Part shown: in pieces, positions 1 through 5,573 of the stretch | Layout of the letters: each line of letters opens with the position of its first letter | Position numbering within the stretch: the first letter of the stretch is position 1 | NCBI GenBank assembly: GCA_946481035.1 | Contig: CAMLNK010000336.1 | Location: 1-5,573, forward strand | Direction: 5' to 3' | Origin: an uncultured Dyadobacter sp. | GTDB lineage: Bacteria; Bacteroidota; Bacteroidia; Cytophagales; Spirosomataceae | DNA length: 5,573 nt | Translations under genes and position numbers: made by a program | The notes under the pieces: model-generated | What the model saw: only the letters and a program-made list of their open reading frames with translations | Told to the model about the DNA's origin: nothing | Databases searched by the model: none

Positions 1-22
1 AACTTACAGGATTTATCGCCCA

Positions 23-30
23 TAAATTTG
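23..30 (+). promoter_or_regulatory. Candidate Bacteroidota -7 promoter element (TAAATTTG)
   Basis: TAAATTTG matches the TAnnTTTG -7 consensus recognised by the Bacteroidota primary sigma factor exactly. The matching -33 element (TTTG or TTG) would fall at or just before the window start and cannot be confirmed; bases 1-10 contain no TTTG. If real, it would start transcription near base 37 and drive the five-gene operon. An 8-base match with two free positions can occur by chance in AT-rich DNA, so this stays tentative. Confidence 0.25.
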
Positions 31-38
31 TACAAATT
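25..38. promoter_or_regulatory. Perfect 14-bp palindrome, candidate operator
   Basis: AATTTGTACAAATT reads identically on both strands, with its centre between bases 31 and 32. The symmetry stops at base 24/39. It lies in the AT-rich leader of the fucose operon and overlaps the TAAATTTG promoter-like element at 23-30, the geometry expected for a repressor that blocks RNA polymerase. Short TTTGTACAAA-type dyads fit dimeric helix-turn-helix regulators such as GntR or LacI family members, but no regulator gene is visible here, so the family is inference. Palindromes of this length are rare by chance but easier to find in AT-rich DNA. It could alternatively belong to a gene lying left of the window. 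Confidence 0.4.
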
Positions 39-220
39 CAGCAGCAAACCAAGCATTCAAAATATTGATATCCAAATTTCCTAAACCCCTTTTTACATCA
101 TACAGAAATAAAACACTGATAGAAACCCATTTTATCACATCAATACCGGATTTCATCCCATTACTCACCCATCAAAGTCAAGAACTCCCAAACTGGTATC
201 ATATTGGCATCTTTTAAAAC

Positions 221-1447
221 ATGTATATTACTTCCATTGAAATAAAAGACAAGCGGTTCGACCTCGGCGAAGGGGTCGGCTCGGACGCTACACACACCAC
301 CCCGCAATACGCCTACGCTGTATGCTGCCTCCGCACCGATTCGCCCGTTACAGGTATCGGCCTGGCATTTACGCTCGGCGCGGGCACCGATCTCGTCTGC
401 AAAGCCATCGAATATGTTTCAGTTGCATTAAAAGGACGGGAAATTGAAGAACTCATGGCCGATTTCGGTAACGAATACCGGCGCATGGCCGACTCGCCGT
501 CGCTCCGCTGGCTCGGGCCGCATAAGGGCGTCATCCACCTCGCTTTGGCAGCCGTGGTGAATGCATGTTATGATCTTTGGGCCAAATCGCGTGGGGTACC
601 GCTCTGGCAGCTCCTGCTCGACCTCACGCCCGCGCAACTCGTAAGCACGCTCGATCTCAGCTATCTCGAAGAAGTACTGACCAGCGACCAGGCCATTGCA
701 TTGCTGGAAACGCATTTGCCTACGCGGAACGACCGTACCTGCGTGCTTTCGACCGGCTACAAGGGCTACGATACCTCCGTCGGCTGGTTTAATTATCCCG
801 ACGAAAAGATCGTCAGCAATACCCGCAAGGCGATGGACAATGGTTTTAATGCATTGAAACTCAAAGTGGGCTCCGACGACCCCGAGCGCGATATCCGCCG
901 CGCAGGCCTGATCCGCCAAACCGCGGGCGACGCCGCCACCATCATGGTCGATGCGAACCAGAAATGGAACCTGCCGCAGGCATTGTACATCTGTGAGAAG
1001 CTGGGGGATATCAACCCGTTCTGGATCGAGGAGCCCACGCACCCCGACGACGTGACCGGCCACCAGGCCATTGCGCGTGCCATTGCACCTTTCAAAGTGG
1101 CTACGGGCGAGCATATTCCCAACAAGGTGATATTCAAAAACTTCCTGCAAGCGGGTGCCATGGATTTCTGCCAGGTGGATGCGGTGCGCGTCGGCGGGAT
1201 ATCGGAATTCCTGACAATCAGCCTGTTATCGAGGCAAATGGGCATACCGGTTGTTCCCCACGTGGGCGACATGGGGCAGCTACACCAGCACCTGGTGCTG
1301 TTCAACCATATCGGAATGGGGCACGAGCATTTGTTTTTGGAGCATATTCCGCATTTGCGGCCGTATTTTGTACATCCGGCAGAAATCACCGGCGGCTATT
1401 ACCAGGTACCGCAAGTACCCGGCAGCAGCAGTGATTTGAAGGACTGA
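221..1447 (+). CDS. fucD: L-fuconate dehydratase (enolase superfamily, FucD/ENOSF1-like)
   Basis: Predicted cytoplasmic, Mg2+-dependent enzyme removing water from L-fuconate to give 2-keto-3-deoxy-L-fuconate. The 408-aa protein has an N-terminal capping domain (about 1-130, with LRWLGP at 95-100) and a C-terminal TIM barrel. Enolase-superfamily catalytic positions are all present: K213 and K215 (KLK), metal ligands D244 (VDANQ), E270 (IEEP) and E297 (TGEH), the D320/H347 dyad, and E374. Their spacing matches the Xanthomonas FucD set (K218, K220, D248, E274, E301, D324, H351, E382, from memory), so the functional call is strong. Odd points: the segment after H347 (GDMGQLHQHL) differs from the usual GGVGLCE type and is shorter, and the protein ends about 25-30 residues early relative to 441-aa FucD. 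The ATG at 221 is the first in frame and preserves the expected N-terminus. It is the first gene of the apparent operon, 19 bp before the SDR gene. An activity on a related acid sugar such as D-arabinonate is less likely. Confidence 0.88.
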   Translation: MYITSIEIKDKRFDLGEGVGSDATHTTPQYAYAVCCLRTDSPVTGIGLAFTLGAGTDLVCKAIEYVSVALKGREIEELMADFGNEYRRMADSPSLRWLGPHKGVIHLALAAVVNACYDLWAKSRGVPLWQLLLDLTPAQLVSTLDLSYLEEVLTSDQAIALLETHLPTRNDRTCVLSTGYKGYDTSVGWFNYPDEKIVSNTRKAMDNGFNALKLKVGSDDPERDIRRAGLIRQTAGDAATIMVDANQKWNLPQALYICEKLGDINPFWIEEPTHPDDVTGHQAIARAIAPFKVATGEHIPNKVIFKNFLQAGAMDFCQVDAVRVGGISEFLTISLLSRQMGIPVVPHVGDMGQLHQHLVLFNHIGMGHEHLFLEHIPHLRPYFVHPAEITGGYYQVPQVPGSSSDLKD

Positions 1448-1466
1448 CGCAAACACGAAAAGCATT

Positions 1467-2231
1467 ATGAAACTGACCAACAAGACGATATTCATCACCG
1501 GCGGTGCCTCGGGCATCGGGCGCGAATGCGTGGCTGCGTACCTGCGGGCAGGCGCCCGCGTAGGCGTGCTCGACCGCGATGAAAATGCATTGCATGAGCT
1601 GAAAACGGAGTTTGGCGACAAAGCGCTCCTCACAGTACGGGGCGATGTAAGGCAAAAAGAGGATATTAAAACCGGCATCGAAAAAACAGTAGCCGCATTC
1701 GGCAGCCTGCACGTGATCCACAACAATGCCGGCATCGCCAGCCCGTCGAAGCCGCTCGACCAGACCTCCGAGGACGAATGGGACAGCCTTTTCGAGATCA
1801 ACCTGAAAAGCGTTTACCACACCACCCAATATGGTTTGGAATACCTGAAACAAACCCGCGGCAACATCCTTAATACCAGCAGCATGGTGGGCGAAATCGG
1901 CCAGGAAAACCACGCTGCCTACGTGGCTACCAAGGGCGGCATGAGCGCTTTGACCAAGGCGATGGCGCTGGATTACGCGCCCTTCGGCATTCGTGTGAAT
2001 GCGGTATGCCCCGCGGGCGTGTGGACGCCCATGCTGCGTAAATGGGCAGGAGAGCAGCCTAATGCGGGCGAAATAGAAGAATATCTCAACGATATCCATC
2101 CACTGGGCGATTGCCCCGAAGGCGACGTGATCGCCGATGTGGCCGTGTTCCTCGTTTCGGACGCGGCGCGGTTTGTAACGGGCTGCATTATGCCCGTGAG
2201 CGGTGGGGCTGAACTAGGTTATAGAAGATAA
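1467..2231 (+). CDS. Short-chain dehydrogenase/reductase, probable 2-keto-3-deoxy-L-fuconate dehydrogenase
   Basis: Classical SDR of 254 aa with a single Rossmann domain. Visible motifs are the dinucleotide-binding TGGASGIG at 11-18, D36 at the end of beta-2 (favouring NAD+ over NADP+), NNAG at 86-89, structural N112, and the catalytic S139, Y152 and K156 in correct spacing. The C-terminal motif is PVSGGAELGYRR, with SGG where many SDRs have DGG. SDR sequence alone does not fix the substrate. Placed right after L-fuconate dehydratase, the best inference is NAD+-dependent oxidation of 2-keto-3-deoxy-L-fuconate to the 2,4-diketo acid, as in the Xanthomonas oxidative fucose pathway. The main alternative is L-fucose 1-dehydrogenase, also an SDR in some organisms and otherwise absent from this window. 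The start at 1467 puts the glycine-rich motif at the usual distance from the N-terminus. The next gene starts 3 bp after its stop. Confidence 0.8.
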   Translation: MKLTNKTIFITGGASGIGRECVAAYLRAGARVGVLDRDENALHELKTEFGDKALLTVRGDVRQKEDIKTGIEKTVAAFGSLHVIHNNAGIASPSKPLDQTSEDEWDSLFEINLKSVYHTTQYGLEYLKQTRGNILNTSSMVGEIGQENHAAYVATKGGMSALTKAMALDYAPFGIRVNAVCPAGVWTPMLRKWAGEQPNAGEIEEYLNDIHPLGDCPEGDVIADVAVFLVSDAARFVTGCIMPVSGGAELGYRR

Positions 2232-2234
2232 AAT

Positions 2235-2591
2235 ATGGCAACGAGAAGAACATGCATGGCCCTGGACCTGATCGACAACGCGGAACTGATCGCGTCGTAC
2301 GAACAGCACCACCAACCCGGCCATATCTGGCCCGAAATCCCGGCCGGCATCCGCGAAGCGGGCATTACCGATATGCAGATTTACCGGATCGGGCGACATT
2401 TGTTCATGATCGTCGAGCACGACGAGACCACCGATCTCAAAACGGCATTCGATAAAATGGGTACCCTGCCCCGGCAAAGCGAATGGGCAGCGTTGATGGA
2501 CAGCTTCCAGCAAAAACTGCCCGAAGCCGCTGCCGGTGAGCATTGGGCGGTAATGAAATCTGTGTTTTTACTAAACGACCATTTGCAATGA
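2235..2591 (+). CDS. RhaM-type (DUF718) aldose mutarotase, probably acting on L-fucose
   Basis: Small cytoplasmic protein of 118 aa, close to the 104 aa of E. coli RhaM. It interconverts sugar anomers, here presumably supplying the L-fucose anomer used by a fucose dehydrogenase. Family marks: M8 on the first strand, the Y22-x3-H26 pair matching Y18/H22 of E. coli RhaM (H22 being catalytic), IWPEI at 31-35 matching the IWPE motif, the strand IYRIGRHLFMIVE at 49-61, and a hydrophobic VFLL near the C-terminus. The segment between H26 and W32 has two more residues than E. coli RhaM. The ATG at 2235 is preferred over the in-frame ATG at 2256 because it aligns the first strand with RhaM. It is not the FucU/RbsD mutarotase family. 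Its stop overlaps the start of the permease gene (ATGA), indicating translational coupling. A true rhamnose role is unlikely given the neighbours. Confidence 0.85.
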   Translation: MATRRTCMALDLIDNAELIASYEQHHQPGHIWPEIPAGIREAGITDMQIYRIGRHLFMIVEHDETTDLKTAFDKMGTLPRQSEWAALMDSFQQKLPEAAAGEHWAVMKSVFLLNDHLQ

Positions 2592-3844
2592 AAAACACCA
2601 AAGCCGTAGTGGTGCCGCTTCTGGTCGTGATGAGCCTGATGTTTATCTGGAACCTCAGCCGCAATATCAACGACGTGCTGATACCGCATTTGAAAAGGGC
2701 CTGCCAGCTCACCGATTTCCAGTCGTCGCTGGTACAATCGGCGTTTTTTGGCGGGTACTTCCTGCTGGCATTGCCTGTGGGGCAGTTTATCGGCCGCTTT
2801 GGCTACAAGGCGGGCATGGTTACCGGCCTGCTTACCGCCGCAGCAGGCGCATTCCTGTTCTTTCCAGCGGCAGATACCCGTTATTATCCGCTCTTCCTGG
2901 CTGCATTGTTCATCATGGCAGCAGGTTTCACCTTCCTGGAAGTGACCGCCACGCCCTATATTTCCGTGCTCGGCGACCCTGAGCGTGCTTCCAGCCGGCT
3001 GAGCCTGGCATCGGCGGTAGGTTCGGTGGGCGCTACGCTCGGGCCATTTATCGGCAGCCGCTTTCTGCTGCATGCTACGGAGGTTTCGCCGGAAACGGTT
3101 GCCGCATTCGACGCCGGGCAATTGAGCGACTATTTGAATGCCGAAGCTCAACTCGTCAAAACGCCTTATCTGAGCCTTGGTGCGCTGTTTCTCGCCATCG
3201 GATTGCTTTTGTATTTTGTTAAACTACCCCAAATAGAAGGCGAAAACGGCCACGCGGGCAGCATCCGCGACATCCTGAAATTCCGCCATACGGTACTCGG
3301 CGCGCTCGGGGTGTTCTGCTACCTCGGCGCGGAGGTGGGCGTGGTGAGCTTTCTGATCCGTTACGCCAAATCCTCGGGGATACCGGGGCTTACCGAGCAA
3401 ACCGCGGCGCTGTTTATCACCTTGTATATGGCGCTGGTGCTTACCGGGCGGCTGGCGGGGGCATACCTGCTACGCCGCGCGAACCCTCCGGCCACATTGG
3501 CATTTTGCTCGCTGGCGGCGCTGGTATTGGTGGGTATTTCAATGACGACCACCGGCTATGTATCGGTTTATGCATTGTCGCTGGTGGGGCTGTTCACCTC
3601 CGTGATGTACCCTATTTTGTTCACACTCAGCATTAAAAACCTGGGAATTTATACCAAAACCGGCTCCTCGCTGATCATCATGAGCATTGTGGGAGGGGCT
3701 GTGATCCCGCCGGTAATGGGGCTGGTCTCTGACTCCTTCGGCATCCAAAAAGCATTTATCATACCGGTGCTCTGCTATATCTACCTCGTGTACTACGCGC
3801 GGGCGGGGCACACTATCGCGCAGCCAAGTGCGACGCAGGTTTAA
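2588..3844 (+). CDS. fucP: FucP-type MFS sugar:H+ symporter, probable L-fucose permease
   Basis: Inner-membrane major facilitator of 418 aa with about 12 hydrophobic segments (roughly 7-25, 45-65, 74-93, 98-120, 137-160, 192-212, 237-258, 269-292, 301-320, 324-347, 360-380 and 387-405) and a hydrophilic central loop near 213-235. It should import L-fucose with protons. The segment NIND at 26-29 aligns with the NLND of E. coli FucP, so D29 corresponds to D46. W21 corresponds to W38, and E118 (FLEVTATPY) to E135, the two acidic residues central to FucP transport. By the same alignment FucP Q159 and N162 become S142 and G145, so substrate details may differ. The ATG at 2588 is chosen over an upstream in-frame TTG at 2543: it overlaps the mutarotase stop by 4 bp and starts just before the first membrane helix, whereas the TTG would add 15 residues encoded wholly inside the mutarotase gene. 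The fucosidase gene follows after 14 bp. Confidence 0.82.
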   Translation: MKNTKAVVVPLLVVMSLMFIWNLSRNINDVLIPHLKRACQLTDFQSSLVQSAFFGGYFLLALPVGQFIGRFGYKAGMVTGLLTAAAGAFLFFPAADTRYYPLFLAALFIMAAGFTFLEVTATPYISVLGDPERASSRLSLASAVGSVGATLGPFIGSRFLLHATEVSPETVAAFDAGQLSDYLNAEAQLVKTPYLSLGALFLAIGLLLYFVKLPQIEGENGHAGSIRDILKFRHTVLGALGVFCYLGAEVGVVSFLIRYAKSSGIPGLTEQTAALFITLYMALVLTGRLAGAYLLRRANPPATLAFCSLAALVLVGISMTTTGYVSVYALSLVGLFTSVMYPILFTLSIKNLGIYTKTGSSLIIMSIVGGAVIPPVMGLVSDSFGIQKAFIIPVLCYIYLVYYARAGHTIAQPSATQV

Positions 3845-3858
3845 AACATTGAATTTCT

Positions 3859-5573
3859 ATGATCATGAAAAAAACAATACTGGCATTACTACTAACGGCC
3901 ATAGCGCTGCCCGGATTTTCTCAAACCGAAATGCCCAAAGCGCAGCGCCTGAAATGGTGGCAGGATGCTAAAATGGGCCTTTTTATTCACTGGGGGCCGG
4001 TTTCGCGCATCGGGAAGGAAATCAGCTGGTCGCGGGAAGGCTATGGGAAGGCCAAATACGACTCGCTCTACCGCGGCTTCAACCCGACCCGCTTCGATGC
4101 CAAAGAATGGGTAGCACTCGCAAAGGCCTCTGGCATGAAGTATATGGTGCTCACCGCAAAGCATCACGACGGCTTTTCGCTTTTTGATACCAAAACCAAT
4201 AATTACAACATCATGCACACGCCATTCGGCCGCGATGTGTGCAAGGAGCTCGCACAGGCCGCGCACGAGGCCAATATGCCCATCGGCTGGTATTTCTCCG
4301 TCGCCGACTGGAAAGATCCCGACTGCCGCAACCCGCAAACCAATGGCATTTTCGCCGATCGCGTGCTCGAACAGGTACGCGAGCTGCTGAGCAACTACGG
4401 AAAAATCAGCCTGCTATGGATCGATTACGAAGGCTGGCCAACGCCCGTGGAGCCGAAAAAAGTGTACGATCTGGCCAGAAAACTCCAACCCGAAATCATC
4501 ATCAACAACCGTCTGGAACCATTCACGCCCGACGAGTCGCACGCCTATGTGGGCAAATATGCCGACTATGCCACGCCCGAGGGCTTTGTGGCCGGCTACG
4601 GTAAGGTACCCTGGGAAACTTGTACCAATATGGGCCACCAATGGGCCTGGCGGTTCGGTGATACGCCGCGCAGCCTGAAAGAATCGGTGCATACGCTGCT
4701 GCGGTGTGTAGGCGGGAACGGTAACCTGCTTTTCAACATCGGCCCGGACAGTACCGGCGTATTCCCACCCGATTTTGCAGCCCGGGCACGCGAAATGGGC
4801 GACTGGATCACGAAAAACCAGACCGCCATTTACAATACCAAGGGCGGCGTGTTCACCCCGGCACCCGATTATGTAAGTTCCTATCGCGGCAAACAGGTAT
4901 TCGTGCATTTGTTGAATGCGGATAAGACTACGCTTGCATTACCGGCCATTCCAGCCAAAATCCTGAACGCGAAGCTGCTGGACGGCACGCCGGTTCAGTT
5001 TGCCCAAAACAATAAAAGCATTAGCCTCACCTACCCCGCCAGCAAAACCGACCCGATAGCGACCATTGCCGTGCTTACGCTCGACAAAGATGCCTCGACC
5101 ATCGCGCCGACCGTTCCGCTACCGGCATCCGGCTCGCTCGCCTATGCGCACAAGGCAACCGCTTCCAGTGCGGTAGGCCAGTTTTACCACGATGCGACTG
5201 CGGCATTCGACGACAATCCGAGAACTGCCTGGAAAATCGGACGGCGCAAGGACGTCGATTTCTCGAAATATTATGGCAAAAACCTCCATTACCATTCGCC
5301 CGAGATCATGGCATTGTACGAGCCTACCGGCTGGCTGGAAGTGGACCTGGGCAAGCCGGAGACCGTAGGCCGCATTAAGCTGGGCGAATCAAAATACGGG
5401 CAGTCGGAAATCAAAAAGTTTGAAGTGCAGTATTTGAAGGGCAATGAATGGGTTTCGCTGGCGCAGGACACGAAAATGGGCGAATGGGAGAAAACCGTCG
5501 CCCCCGTGAAAGCGCAGAAGTTCAGGCTCGCCATTCAGGAATACAAAGGCTATTTCGGCGTGAACGAGTTTCA
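3859..5573 (+). CDS. Secreted GH29 alpha-L-fucosidase with C-terminal F5/8-type C domain (3' end outside window)
   Basis: The frame stays open from 3859 to the window end (571 codons plus two bases), so the C-terminus is missing. ATGs at 3859 and 3865 are both possible; 3865 gives a classic signal peptide (MKKTILALLLTAIALPGFSQ, cleavage near residue 19, no lipobox Cys). Numbering is from 3865. The GH29 barrel shows FIHWG at 40-44, KHHDGF at 99-104 and LLWID at 183-187, making D187 the likely nucleophile of the retaining mechanism. E239 (TPE) or E251 (PWET) are candidate acid/bases. A beta-sandwich region follows (about 330-410), then an F5/8-type C domain from about 430 with AFDDNPRTAW and GWLEVDLGK, probably carbohydrate-binding. 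It should release L-fucose from glycans in the periplasm or outside, feeding the permease encoded just upstream. Linkage preference (GH29-A or B) cannot be decided by eye. Confidence 0.88.
   Translation, partial: MIMKKTILALLLTAIALPGFSQTEMPKAQRLKWWQDAKMGLFIHWGPVSRIGKEISWSREGYGKAKYDSLYRGFNPTRFDAKEWVALAKASGMKYMVLTAKHHDGFSLFDTKTNNYNIMHTPFGRDVCKELAQAAHEANMPIGWYFSVADWKDPDCRNPQTNGIFADRVLEQVRELLSNYGKISLLWIDYEGWPTPVEPKKVYDLARKLQPEIIINNRLEPFTPDESHAYVGKYADYATPEGFVAGYGKVPWETCTNMGHQWAWRFGDTPRSLKESVHTLLRCVGGNGNLLFNIGPDSTGVFPPDFAARAREMGDWITKNQTAIYNTKGGVFTPAPDYVSSYRGKQVFVHLLNADKTTLALPAIPAKILNAKLLDGTPVQFAQNNKSISLTYPASKTDPIATIAVLTLDKDASTIAPTVPLPASGSLAYAHKATASSAVGQFYHDATAAFDDNPRTAWKIGRRKDVDFSKYYGKNLHYHSPEIMALYEPTGWLEVDLGKPETVGRIKLGESKYGQSEIKKFEVQYLKGNEWVSLAQDTKMGEWEKTVAPVKAQKFRLAIQEYKGYFGVNEF

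Larger units (their letters stand above)
1..220. other. AT-rich intergenic leader upstream of the fucose operon
   Basis: This stretch is much more AT-rich than the genes that follow, and I found no convincing coding region on either strand. One + frame stays open from the window edge to a TAA at 82-84, but the implied peptide is low-complexity and AT-driven, so I do not call it a gene end. The region holds the candidate operator and -7 element near its left end. The rest, about 40-220, shows nothing I can name: no strong hairpin, no tRNA and no clear riboswitch. The sequence just before the first start codon (about 211-220) is T- then A-rich with no Shine-Dalgarno motif, which is common in Bacteroidota. 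If transcription starts near base 37, the 5' leader would be about 180 nt. Confidence 0.7.
221..5573 (+). other. Probable five-gene L-fucose utilisation operon
   Basis: All five genes lie on one strand with gaps of 19, 3, -4 (overlap) and 14 bp, and I see no terminator-like hairpin with a T-run between them. Their predicted roles are successive: glycan hydrolysis, import, mutarotation, dehydration of L-fuconate and oxidation of its product. The operon continues past the right edge at least to the end of the fucosidase gene. The L-fucose dehydrogenase, lactonase and terminal hydrolase needed to complete the route are missing and may lie outside the window. Single-transcript status is inferred from spacing only. 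Confidence 0.8.

Noticed and set aside
1..84. Open + frame from the window edge to a TAA at 82-84, possibly the tail of an upstream gene
   Set aside because: Only 27 codons are visible, AT-rich and without recognisable sequence. Base composition is unlike the neighbouring genes. It cannot be excluded without more sequence to the left.
428..1150. 240-codon open frame on the - strand inside the dehydratase gene
   Set aside because: It lies fully antisense to a gene with all its catalytic residues. Its translation shows no recognisable domain, and long antisense frames are expected with GC-biased third positions.
1448..1466. Possible terminator or promoter between the dehydratase and SDR genes
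   Set aside because: The 19-bp gap has no hairpin, no T-run and no -33/-7 pair. It is better read as an intra-operon spacer.
1386..2099. 237-codon - strand open frame across the dehydratase end and the SDR gene
   Set aside because: Antisense shadow of a clear SDR, crossing a gene junction, with no family-like motifs.
2543..2587. Upstream TTG start for the permease
   Set aside because: It would add 15 residues encoded inside the mutarotase gene. The ATG at 2588 has the typical 4-bp ATGA overlap and gives a better N-terminus for the FucP family.
2381..3151. 256-codon - strand open frame across the mutarotase and permease genes
   Set aside because: Rich in Gln, His and Arg as expected from the reverse complement of hydrophobic membrane codons. 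No domain is recognisable.
4184..4604. Overlapping + strand frames inside the fucosidase gene
   Set aside because: They are out of frame with the GH29 motifs, and their translations are Arg/Ala/Pro-rich shadows.

Overview
The window looks like chromosomal DNA from a Bacteroidota bacterium, probably a Cytophagales/Dyadobacter-like or Chitinophaga-like soil or plant-litter organism. Three things suggest this: a GC-rich coding strand beside a very AT-rich leader, A-rich start sites with no clear Shine-Dalgarno sequence, and Bacteroidota-style protein variants. The genus is inference.

Layout: bases 1-220 are AT-rich and carry no convincing gene. They contain a perfect 14-bp palindrome (25-38) overlapping a Bacteroidota-type -7 promoter match (23-30). 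Five genes then run head to tail on the + strand with gaps of 19, 3, -4 and 14 bp, so they are very likely one operon: (1) L-fuconate dehydratase of the enolase superfamily, 221-1447; (2) a short-chain dehydrogenase, 1467-2231, probably 2-keto-3-deoxy-L-fuconate dehydrogenase; (3) a RhaM-type aldose mutarotase, 2235-2591; (4) an FucP-type MFS sugar:H+ symporter, 2588-3844; (5) a secreted GH29 alpha-L-fucosidase with a C-terminal F5/8-type C (discoidin-like) domain, starting at 3859 or 3865 and cut by the window end.

Together they outline liberation, uptake and oxidative (non-phosphorylated) catabolism of L-fucose. The fucosidase frees fucose outside the cytoplasm, the permease imports it and the mutarotase equilibrates its anomers. 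After oxidation to L-fuconate, the dehydratase gives 2-keto-3-deoxy-L-fuconate, which the SDR oxidises further. The L-fucose dehydrogenase, the L-fuconolactonase and the final C-C cleaving hydrolase are not in the window. No isomerase/kinase/aldolase (FucI/FucK/FucA) genes are visible.

I see no evidence of a wholly new system, mobile element, CRISPR array or RNA gene. The points worth a second look are the putative operator, clade-specific active-site changes in the dehydratase and permease, the small insertion near the mutarotase's catalytic histidine, and a strong Ala codon-context bias.
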